Assembly: GCA_023460155.1 (NCBI GenBank)
Contig: JAEWRF010000180.1
Location: 1-13,375 of the forward strand
Direction: 5' to 3'
Origin: Bacillota bacterium
GTDB taxonomy: Bacteria; Bacillota; Clostridia; Oscillospirales; Acutalibacteraceae
Length of the DNA stretch: 13,375 nucleotides
The notes below the pieces were generated by a model. It searched no databases. It saw only the letters and a program-made list of their open reading frames with translations, and was not told where the DNA came from. Within the stretch, counting starts at the first letter, position 1, and each line of letters starts with the position of its first letter. Shown in pieces: positions 1 through 6,530 of the stretch. Made by a program: the position numbers and the translations under genes.

Positions 1-1529
1 CGCAGCTTCGCGTCGGTTTTGAAGTCAAGGGCGGAAAAGCTGTCGTCAAAGATGAGAATCTGCGGTTTTTTCACCAGAGCCCGCGCAATGGAAAGGCGCT
101 GCTTCTGGCCGCCGGAAACATTGGAGCCGCCTTGGGCGATTTCGGTGCCGAAGCCCTCCGCCTTGGCAGAGATGAACTCCGTGGCCTGCGCGGTCTGCGC
201 GGCTTCCCGGATCTCCTCCTGCGTGACCGCGTCCGGATCGGCATAGGCAAGGTTGCTTTGAATGGTTCCGGAAAATAGAATTCCCTTCTGCGGCACATAG
301 CCGATCCGCTGACGCAGATCGTGGAGATCCATTTCACGGATGTCCACTCCGTCCAGAGTGACCCGGCCCTCCGTCGGGTCGTAAAAGCGGGGGAGCAGGT
401 TCACGACCGTGGATTTGCCGGAGCCGGTCGATCCGATAAAGGCGGTTGTCTGCCCCGGCTCAGCGGTGAAGTCGATGTCGTGCAGAACGTCTTCCTCGGC
501 GCTCGGGTAACGGAACGAAACGTGCTCATAGCGTACTACCCCGCGCGAGGCGACCGGAGAAACCGGAGTCTTGGGACTCTGAACGGTGGGCTCCGTTTCC
601 AGCACGTCGGCGATGCGTCCGGCGGAAACGGAAGCGCGCGGCACAAGAATAAACATCATAGCCATCATCAGGAAGGCAAAGATGATCTGCATGACATACT
701 GCATATAGGCCAGCATATCGCCCACCTGAAGGTGAAGTCCTGCGACCTGCCACGAGCCGACCCAGATGACCAGCACGGTAATCAGGTTCATGATCAGCAT
801 CATGGTCGGCATCATCGTCGCCGTAACCAGGTTGATGGTAAGGTTCGTGTCCGTCAGGTCCTGATTGGCGACGTCGAAGCGCTTCTCCTCGAACTTCTGA
901 GTGCTGAAGGCGCGGATGACCAGCATGCCCTCCAGATTTTCGCGCACGACCAGATTCAGCCGGTCAATCAGCTTCTGCACCAGGCGGAATTTCGGAAGCG
1001 CCACGATAAAGATAAAAAGCACCAGGCAAAGCAGGCAGATGACCGCCAACGCAATGATCCATGACATGGATTTGCTTTTGGAAAGCGCGCGCAAAAAACC
1101 GCCCACCCCCAGAATCGGAGCGTACAGCACCATGCGGATCAGCATGACGACCAGCGTCTGTACCTGCGTGATGTCGTTGGTGGTGCGGGTAATGAGCGAG
1201 GAAGTGGAAAACCGGTCGAATTCGGCATTCGAAAAAGCTTCCGCCTTTTGGAACAGGTCGAGCCGCAGCATCCGGCACATTCCGGCCGCCACGCGCGCGG
1301 CAATCAGGCTAACCGCCACGCTGCAGATTGCGCTGAGCAGCGCAACCAGCAGCATTTTCAGACCGATCTGAAAAATTTCATTGGTGCTGCCCGTAGCGAT
1401 TCCCTTGTTGATGATATCCGACATATAATCCGGAAGGGAAAGGTCGCAGTAGGCTTGGCCGAAGAGAAGCGCAACGGCGAACAGGATCGGAGCGGTATAA
1501 GGCGTAAAGTATTTGACCAGCCTTGTCAC
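1..1529 (-). CDS. ABC exporter half-transporter (TMD-NBD fusion), degenerate NBD, 3' end cut
   Basis: Type I ABC exporter subunit of the multidrug/lipid/peptide class, running off the left edge with 509 codons visible; such proteins are usually 570-620 residues. Residues 1 to about 310 form the membrane domain, starting MTRLVKYFTPYTAPILF. The ATPase domain shows Walker A GSTGSGKS (residues 366-373), a Q-loop in YVPQKG, signature VSGGQ (471-475), Walker B ending in D495, and the D-loop SALD. D496 sits where the catalytic Glu is expected, as in the degenerate subunit of heterodimeric exporters such as BmrC/BmrD or TM287/288. A partner gene just downstream, outside the window, is therefore likely. 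The GTG start at 1529 is chosen because AGGGGGC precedes it by about 8 nt and the next in-frame Met lies beyond the first membrane segment. It is divergent from a TetR gene, which probably represses it. The substrate cannot be read from sequence. Confidence 0.93.
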   Translation of the reverse strand, partial: MTRLVKYFTPYTAPILFAVALLFGQAYCDLSLPDYMSDIINKGIATGSTNEIFQIGLKMLLVALLSAICSVAVSLIAARVAAGMCRMLRLDLFQKAEAFSNAEFDRFSTSSLITRTTNDITQVQTLVVMLIRMVLYAPILGVGGFLRALSKSKSMSWIIALAVICLLCLVLFIFIVALPKFRLVQKLIDRLNLVVRENLEGMLVIRAFSTQKFEEKRFDVANQDLTDTNLTINLVTATMMPTMMLIMNLITVLVIWVGSWQVAGLHLQVGDMLAYMQYVMQIIFAFLMMAMMFILVPRASVSAGRIADVLETEPTVQSPKTPVSPVASRGVVRYEHVSFRYPSAEEDVLHDIDFTAEPGQTTAFIGSTGSGKSTVVNLLPRFYDPTEGRVTLDGVDIREMDLHDLRQRIGYVPQKGILFSGTIQSNLAYADPDAVTQEEIREAAQTAQATEFISAKAEGFGTEIAQGGSNVSGGQKQRLSIARALVKKPQILIFDDSFSALDFKTDAKL

Positions 1530-1560
1530 GAGGTCGCCCCCTAAACTCAAATTTGAGGAT

Positions 1561-1589
1561 ATAGTACCACGGTACCATAAAAAATGCAA
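1561..1589 (-). promoter_or_regulatory. Predicted promoter of the ABC exporter gene
   Basis: On the minus strand, TTGCAT (plus positions 1584-1589) and TACTAT (1561-1566) are 17 bp apart, leaving a 5' leader of roughly 25 nt before the GTG start at 1529. The -35 box lies inside the left arm of the 14-bp inverted repeat, so a repressor bound there would block RNA polymerase. The -10 box is a 4/6 match only. An alternative is TTGCAA with TATACC further upstream. Confidence 0.5.
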
Positions 1590-1658
1590 CTGGTATAATA
1601 ATTATAGAAAGCATGTTGCAAATTTGAAAATTTGGTTACTATCACAGTTGCATTTTTT
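1579..1658. promoter_or_regulatory. Long inverted repeat, probable TetR operator between divergent genes
   Basis: AAAAAATGCAACTG at 1579-1592 and its exact reverse complement at 1645-1658 form a perfect 14-bp inverted repeat with a 52-bp spacer. The palindrome TTGCAA at 1616-1621 lies exactly on the dyad centre (1618.5), so three TTGCA-type elements are spaced about 32-33 bp, near three helical turns. Both predicted -35 boxes fall within the outer arms. TetR-family regulators usually bind palindromes in the gap to a divergent target, so an operator role is inferred. No binding has been shown. Confidence 0.6.
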
Positions 1659-1685
1659 GATACTTGTCTGGTAATATATTATACA
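1649..1685 (+). promoter_or_regulatory. Predicted promoter of the TetR gene
   Basis: Two overlapping readings are possible. TTGCAT (1649-1654) with TAATAT (1672-1677) has a 17-bp spacer and mirrors the divergent promoter. TTGATA (1657-1662) with TATACA (1680-1685) also has a 17-bp spacer and a better -35 box. Both overlap or abut the right arm of the inverted repeat, consistent with autorepression. Confidence 0.5.
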
Positions 1686-1712
1686 AAAGAAAGACCGAAG
1701 GGGAGCGAATGC

Positions 1713-2411
1713 ATGCAGGAAGGTAGAGACAACGAAACGAAGCGCCTGATCCGGGAAACGGCGACGCGCCTTTTTCAGGAACGTTCTTTTGAACAGGTGA
1801 CCCTGCACGATATCTGCCGTGCGTGCGGGATCAACAAACATACTTTTTATTACTATTTCGCTTCCAAGGACGAGCTTCTGAAGCGCTATTATAATGTTCC
1901 ATGGAATCTTACGGCTGCCGAGACGACCGAGATCCTGACTTCGGACAATTACATCGAACAGGTCTGGCTGATTGTCAGCAAGTTTCTGGATCACTACAGC
2001 GAGATCGGTGCCCCGATTTTCCGTCAGATCCTGATCAAGAACCTGACGTCGGATGTAGGCACATTCCGTGTGAAGGAAGAAACCAAGGACATGTTTAAGC
2101 TGGAAGTCAGCATTATAAAAAAGGGGCAGGAGTGCGGCCAATTCCGTAACCGCTCCGATCCGCATGTTCTGGCAATTCTGATCCAGCAGGTACTTTATTC
2201 GTGCGGCCTGATGTGGGCGATCTTTGAGGAAGAGTTCGAAGCAAAAAAGATCGCGCGGTTTTTGCTGGAAAATCTGCTGGATGTGGAAGATGAAAAGCGG
2301 GTTGCCTCGGAAGACGGACTGCGGATTTTTACTAAAATCTTTAAGGAATGCCATCCCGCCGTGGACAGCATTCCCCCGGAAGAAGAAAACCGGGAGCCGG
2401 AAGACCCGTAA
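1713..2411 (+). CDS. TetR/AcrR-family transcriptional regulator
   Basis: Predicted 232-residue DNA-binding repressor. The N-terminus has the TetR helix-turn-helix at about residues 26-50, with TLHDICRACGINKHTFYYYF followed by SKDELL. The rest is a ligand-binding domain with no recognisable effector specificity. Length is typical or slightly long for the family. The frame is open upstream to 1632, but ATG 1713 is preferred because GGGGAG (1700-1705) lies 7 nt ahead of it and the HTH then sits at its usual distance from the N-terminus. The gene is divergent from the ABC exporter across a 183-bp gap with a large inverted repeat, the classic arrangement for a local efflux repressor that also controls itself. 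The inducer is unknown. Confidence 0.93.
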   Translation: MQEGRDNETKRLIRETATRLFQERSFEQVTLHDICRACGINKHTFYYYFASKDELLKRYYNVPWNLTAAETTEILTSDNYIEQVWLIVSKFLDHYSEIGAPIFRQILIKNLTSDVGTFRVKEETKDMFKLEVSIIKKGQECGQFRNRSDPHVLAILIQQVLYSCGLMWAIFEEEFEAKKIARFLLENLLDVEDEKRVASEDGLRIFTKIFKECHPAVDSIPPEEENREPEDP

Positions 2412-2428
2412 AGCGGTACGGCAGTCGG

Positions 2429-2476
2429 AACAATCAGTGGCGTCCCATTACATGGAATGGGACGCCACTGATTGTT
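2429..2476. terminator. Perfect 21-bp hairpin after the TetR gene
   Basis: Arms at 2429-2449 and 2456-2476 are perfectly complementary around the 6-nt loop ACATGG, starting 17 nt after the TetR stop codon. Position and stability suggest transcription termination. No U-run follows on the plus strand (GTATGTTAAAAT), so it is not a canonical intrinsic terminator. It could instead be an mRNA 3'-end stabiliser or a dispersed palindromic element. Confidence 0.6.
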
Positions 2477-2712
2477 GTATGTTAAAATACAAAATAATGA
2501 AATGCAACAATAAGCCGCTGCTCAAGGGGCATTCCGGCTGCCGAGTCCTTGAAGCGCCCCCTTCCGCGGTGGGGGGCAAATTCGGGAAAACCCATTCATT
2601 CAGGAAGGTACCTCAATTTACAGAGGAGCCTTTCTTTGCAGCCAATGATCTGCGCGGTAGGTATTTGCGTTATCGGTAAATTGAATTTTGTTGCTTTCCA
2701 TTGGAAAACGGA
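2477..2712. other. Gene-free region with several stem-forming repeats
   Basis: No convincing gene on either strand. The region can form competing stems. TCAAGG (2522-2527) pairs with CCTTGA (2547-2552). GCCCCC (2556-2561) pairs with GGGGGC (2572-2577), and the same C-run could pair with AAGGGGC at 2524-2530. CCTC-GAGG hairpins occur near 2610-2625. TCAATTTAC near 2612 is complementary to GTAAATTGA near 2676. I recognise no known riboswitch. Most of it lies upstream of the predicted promoter at 2713, so it is probably not in the leader of the next gene. Confidence 0.4.
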
Positions 2713-2740
2713 TTGACATTTCCGGGGAAGCTGATACGAT
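2713..2740 (+). promoter_or_regulatory. Predicted sigma-A promoter for the DUF6076 / GTPase-NYN operon
   Basis: TTGACA (2713-2718) is a perfect -35 box and TACGAT (2735-2740) is a fair -10 box, with a 16-bp spacer. The predicted start of transcription is near 2747, giving a leader of about 115 nt before the ATG at 2863. I see no clear attenuator or uORF in that leader. Confidence 0.6.
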
Positions 2741-2862
2741 AGAAGTATCTCTATTATCCGCATGAAGGATGGAAAATCCCATAAATCTTTCGGAATAATA
2801 TTCTTTGCAGACAGTTGGCTGTAATAAAATATATAAGTACAGATAACATAGGAGGGCTTGGA

Positions 2863-3831
2863 ATGAACATATTTTCCGGTGTGGTTCCTCAGGAGGACGG
2901 CGGTTATCTGCTTTCTGCGCTGGTGAGAGACGAAGACGTAGAACTGGAATTCAACGGGGAACTCGGGGAACTGATCTGCTGCGTACTGAATGACGATTAC
3001 AGCGGCACGATCGATCCTGAAATTAGGAAGTATGAAAAATACTACCGCACAGCGGAGCAAAAACAGGAAAAGGCCCGGTTGTTTTTCTGCATGGATCGGC
3101 TGGAAAAAATAAAAAAGAGTTTTCAGAATTTGAATTCGAGATATCTTCAGGAACTGGCTGACCTGGTCTTCCTTCGGAGGGAAAACGATACCGCCTGCCC
3201 GGTTTCACAAAGGCTTTTTTACTACGGGTATTTCTTGGGCGATATGCGCTTTTCGGCACAGCTTGCTTTGCTGGGTTCTTTTTCGGTGGAGCCTGCCATT
3301 CCTGAAAAGCCGACACGGGAGCAGCTTCAGGATCTGTTTGAGTCGACGTGCGCCGCTTATCAGGCACCCGCACGAGGGGAGACGGTGGAATTCAGTTATC
3401 GGCTCAATTCCATTGAGGACCTGGTCCGATGCAGTCTGTTTGAGATGGCCCGGCATGAAATATGGATCAGAAAATGCGGGAACTGTGGTCGCTATTTTAT
3501 TCCGCAGAAACGCTCCGATACCCTTTACTGCGACGGGAATAGCCCGCAGGACCCGACCCGTACCTGCCGCCAGTACAATTCGGAGCATTTATGGTACGAC
3601 CGGCTGAAAAGCGACGCCGAGCTGAAGCTGTGCCGGAATATCGCGAGCGCAAAGCAGATGCTGGCAAAGCGAAATCCCCAAAATGAGGTTTATGCCGAGG
3701 ATCTGAAGCGGTTCCGTGAAGAATCAAAGAAGTGGAAAGCAGATTATCTCGCCGGAAGGAAAAGCCGGGAGGAGTTTCGGGAATGGCTGGAGGGCTGCCG
3801 TGGGAAAAAGAAGGCGGGGCACGGGGCATGA
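2863..3831 (+). CDS. DUF6076 protein with four-Cys zinc-ribbon-like motif
   Basis: A 322-residue cytosolic protein resembling the uncharacterised DUF6076 family. The visible signature is a zinc-binding-type motif in the C-terminal third: CGNCGRYF at residues 205-212, then C223 (LYCD) and C235 (RTCRQYN), giving four Cys likely to coordinate one metal. The C-terminus is strongly charged (Lys/Arg/Glu), possibly helical and nucleic-acid-binding. There are no membrane segments or signal peptide. The frame is open back to 2815, but ATG 2863 has GGAGGG (2851-2856) 6 nt upstream, so I start there. Its TGA stop overlaps the start of the next gene as ATGA, implying translational coupling with the GTPase-NYN fusion and a possible shared task in translation or RNA handling. 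That role is inference; no function is known to me. Confidence 0.8.
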   Translation: MNIFSGVVPQEDGGYLLSALVRDEDVELEFNGELGELICCVLNDDYSGTIDPEIRKYEKYYRTAEQKQEKARLFFCMDRLEKIKKSFQNLNSRYLQELADLVFLRRENDTACPVSQRLFYYGYFLGDMRFSAQLALLGSFSVEPAIPEKPTREQLQDLFESTCAAYQAPARGETVEFSYRLNSIEDLVRCSLFEMARHEIWIRKCGNCGRYFIPQKRSDTLYCDGNSPQDPTRTCRQYNSEHLWYDRLKSDAELKLCRNIASAKQMLAKRNPQNEVYAEDLKRFREESKKWKADYLAGRKSREEFREWLEGCRGKKKAGHGA

Positions 3832-6473
3832 AGCGGCTTGTCGTCGGGCTGCTGGCCCATGTGGACGCGGGCAAGACGACGCTTTCGGAGGCGATGCTCT
3901 ATCGGAGCGGAATCCTGAAAAAGCCGGGTCGGGTCGATCACGGGGATTCCTTTTTGGATACCGACGTGCTGGAAAAGGAGCGTGGAATCACAATATTTTC
4001 CAAGCAGGCGGTTCTCAGAACGGAAAATATGGAGCTGATCCTGATGGATACGCCGGGTCATGTTGATTTCTCCAGTGAAATGGAGCGCACGCTTCAGGTA
4101 CTGGATTATGCCGTCCTTGTCATAAGCGGATCCGACGGAGTTCAAAGTCATACCCGCACCTTGTGGAGGCTTCTGGCCCGGCACAAGATCCCGACGTTCC
4201 TCTTTGTCAATAAAATGGACCTGCCCGGTTCGGACCGCTCTGAGCTGCTCGAGAAGCTGCAGCAGCTGAACGGAGGATGTGTGGAATTCGGCGGAGACCC
4301 GAAAGCCTTTCTGGAAAATGTCGCCCTGTGTGACGAAGGCCTGCTGGCGCGTTATCTGGAACGGGGAGCGGTGACGGACGAAGAGGTCGCTTCGCTGATC
4401 AGTCGGCGCAGGATCTTTCCCTGCTATTTCGGTTCGGCTCTGAAAATGGAGGGTCTGGATGGATTCCTGCAGGGACTGGAGCGGTATACCCTCAGCCCGG
4501 AATATCCGGTCGAATTCGGCGCGAAGGTTTACAAAATCGCCTATGACCCGCAGGGAAACCGTCTGACCTATCTGAAGGTAACGGGCGGCACGCTGAAGGT
4601 GAAAGCGCTGCTGACAAACCGTCGGCCGGGGCTGGCGGAGGAAGCTGTCTGGGAAGAGAAAGCCGATCAGCTCCGTGTTTATTCCGGTGCCAAATATCAG
4701 GCGGTGGGAGAGGCCCCGGCCGGCACGGTCTGCGCGGTAACCGGACTGAACCACACCGCTTCGGGGGAAGGACTGGGCGCCGAGGCCGCATCGGAGGCGC
4801 CTCTTCTGGAGCCGGTGCTGACTTACCGGGTCCTTTTGCCGGACGGGAGCGACGTCCATAATGCGCTGTTAATGCTGAACCGGCTGGAAGAGGAGGATCC
4901 GCAGCTTCATATCGTCTGGAACGAACGTCTGCGGGAAATTCACCTCCAATCAATGGGCGGGGTTCAGCTGGAGGTTCTGAGGCAGCTGATCCAAAAGCGA
5001 TTTCATCTCAGCATCGAATTCGGCGCCGGCAGCATCCTTTACCGGGAAACAATCGTGGAACCGGTGGAGGGAGTTGGTCATTTCGAGCCGCTTCGGCATT
5101 ATGCTGAGGTCCATCTTCTGCTGGAACCGGGAGAGCGCGGCAGCGGGCTTCATTTCGCGAGCACATGCAGCGAGGACGTGCTCGATCGGAGTTGGCAAAG
5201 GCTGATCCTGACGCATCTGCAGGAGCGGACGCATCCGGGCGTGCTGACCGGATCCCCCATAACGGATCTGAAAATCACGTTAACAGCCGGCCGCGCAAGT
5301 GTAAAACATACGGAGGGCGGCGATTTTCGGCAGGCCACTTACCGCGCCGTGAGGCAGGGCCTGATGTGCGCCAAAAACGTTTTGCTGGAGCCCTGGTATG
5401 ACTTCCGCCTGGAGATCCCTTCGGACAGCGTCGGTCGGGCTATGGCGGATCTGCTGCGGATGTCCGGAAATGTCGCTCAGCCGGAAACGGTGGGAACGGA
5501 GACAGTTCTGACCGGCTCCGCTCCGGTTTCTGAGATGCAGGATTACGCGCGGGAGGTTGCTTCCTACACCCGGGGCAGCGGCAGACTTTCCTGCTCACTT
5601 CGGGGCTACGAGCTCTGCCACAATACGGAAGAGATCGTGGCGTTGATCGGCTACGACAGCGAACGGGATACCGAAAACCCGGCGGATTCGGTTTTCTGTA
5701 CTCACGGAGCCGGTTTCGTAGTTCGGTGGGATCAGGTGCGGGAGTATATGCATGTGGAAAGCGGCCTGAGTCTGAACGAGGTGGAACAGAGTTCGGAAAA
5801 GCCGAAGGAGCCTGTCAGCCGGGCCACCGTCGGTTCTCAGGAGCAGGACAGGGAACTGGAGGCCATTTTTGAGCGCACCTACGGCCCGGTTCGGACGAAA
5901 CTTCCGTCGAGGGAACCGCTGCGCCCGGCGGAACCCTGCACGGAGCAGGCTGGGCTTTCGGTTCCGCTCCCCGGCCCGGAATATCTTTTGGTGGACGGCT
6001 ACAACATTATTTTTGCATGGGACGAGCTCAAGCAGGCGGCCGAGGAAAGCCTGAGCGCCGCCCGGAAGCTCTTGATGGATCTTCTCAGCAATTATCAGGG
6101 CTTCCGGAAATGCACCGTAATTCTTGTGTTTGACGCCTATCGGGTTCCGCACAACAGCGGCGAAGTGATCCGCTACCACAATATCCATGTGGTGTTTACC
6201 AAGGAAGCCGAGACGGCGGATGCCTATATTGAAAAAACCACCCGCGAGATTGGTAAAAAGTACCGCGTCACGGTGGCCACCTCCGATAATGCGGAGCAGC
6301 TCATTATTTTGGGGCACGGCGCCCTCCGGCTTTCCGCAAGGGCATTTCATGAGCAGGTGGAGCAGGCGGAGGGAGAGATTTCCGCCTTCCTCGATTCGCA
6401 CAGGGCGGCTTCACGGCTCGGCGAGCGCTTCTTCAATGCCGTGAAGGTAAAAGATCCGAAAGACGGCGGTTAG
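3828..6473 (+). CDS. Tet(M)/EF-G-like GTPase fused to a YacP/Rae1-type NYN ribonuclease domain
   Basis: An 881-residue two-part protein. Residues 1 to about 650 are a translational GTPase of the ribosomal protection type: G1 AHVDAGKT (10-17), G2 RGIT (52-55), G3 DTPGH (74-78), G4 NKMD (128-131), G5-like SALK (203-206). EF-G-like domains to the C-terminus follow, including GGDFR (497-501) and LLEPWYDF. After a linker (about 650-716) comes a NYN/PIN-like domain close to Bacillus subtilis Rae1 (YacP): LLVDGYN (D723), FTKEAETAD (D798), ATSD (D820), GALRLSAR. Tet(M) proteins are about 640 residues and Rae1 about 170, so both appear full length. Rae1 cleaves mRNA in the ribosomal A site, where Tet(M) and EF-G also bind; a GTPase-delivered A-site nuclease is inferred. 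ATG 3828 overlaps the upstream stop (ATGA) and starts directly at the GTPase fold; the frame is open to 3732. Tetracycline resistance is unlikely because the Pro509-equivalent is Lys493. Confidence 0.88.
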   Translation: MKRLVVGLLAHVDAGKTTLSEAMLYRSGILKKPGRVDHGDSFLDTDVLEKERGITIFSKQAVLRTENMELILMDTPGHVDFSSEMERTLQVLDYAVLVISGSDGVQSHTRTLWRLLARHKIPTFLFVNKMDLPGSDRSELLEKLQQLNGGCVEFGGDPKAFLENVALCDEGLLARYLERGAVTDEEVASLISRRRIFPCYFGSALKMEGLDGFLQGLERYTLSPEYPVEFGAKVYKIAYDPQGNRLTYLKVTGGTLKVKALLTNRRPGLAEEAVWEEKADQLRVYSGAKYQAVGEAPAGTVCAVTGLNHTASGEGLGAEAASEAPLLEPVLTYRVLLPDGSDVHNALLMLNRLEEEDPQLHIVWNERLREIHLQSMGGVQLEVLRQLIQKRFHLSIEFGAGSILYRETIVEPVEGVGHFEPLRHYAEVHLLLEPGERGSGLHFASTCSEDVLDRSWQRLILTHLQERTHPGVLTGSPITDLKITLTAGRASVKHTEGGDFRQATYRAVRQGLMCAKNVLLEPWYDFRLEIPSDSVGRAMADLLRMSGNVAQPETVGTETVLTGSAPVSEMQDYAREVASYTRGSGRLSCSLRGYELCHNTEEIVALIGYDSERDTENPADSVFCTHGAGFVVRWDQVREYMHVESGLSLNEVEQSSEKPKEPVSRATVGSQEQDRELEAIFERTYGPVRTKLPSREPLRPAEPCTEQAGLSVPLPGPEYLLVDGYNIIFAWDELKQAAEESLSAARKLLMDLLSNYQGFRKCTVILVFDAYRVPHNSGEVIRYHNIHVVFTKEAETADAYIEKTTREIGKKYRVTVATSDNAEQLIILGHGALRLSARAFHEQVEQAEGEISAFLDSHRAASRLGERFFNAVKVKDPKDGG

Positions 6474-6476
6474 AAA

Positions 6477-6520
6477 AAAGGACTTTCCTTTGGGAGTTTT
6501 CTCTCAAAGGAAAGTCCTTT
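6477..6520. terminator. Bidirectional intrinsic terminator between convergent operons
   Basis: A 20-bp stem (6477-6496 with 6501-6520, one G-T pair) closes a TTTT loop. On the minus strand it is followed by CTTTTTTCTA, a good U-run, so it should end the pilus operon. On the plus strand it starts 4 nt after the GTPase-NYN stop and is followed by the weaker GCAATTTAATTT. Confidence 0.88.
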
Positions 6521-6530
6521 GCAATTTAAT

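Noticed and set aside
321..1064. 247-codon plus-strand open frame over the ABC exporter
   Set aside because: It is antisense to a gene with clear exporter motifs, is rich in His/Asp/Gln with no family resemblance, and is a shadow of high-GC codon use.
2600..2700. Possible c-di-GMP (GEMM) riboswitch, from GGTAGGTA on plus and GATAACGCAAA on minus
   Set aside because: The conserved GGGACGCAAAGC block and the GAAA-capped P2 hairpin are missing, and on the minus strand no gene follows.
2596..3060. 154-codon minus-strand open frame covering the gene-free region
   Set aside because: It overlaps the DUF6076 start and its promoter, has no ribosome binding site that I can see, and has no family features.
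3744..4859. 371-codon minus-strand open frame opposite the GTPase gene
   Set aside because: The plus strand encodes all G motifs in this stretch; the antisense product has no recognisable features.
3828..6473. Simple tet(M) tetracycline resistance gene
   Set aside because: The tip of domain IV loop III is not conserved, and there is a C-terminal ribonuclease domain not found in resistance proteins.
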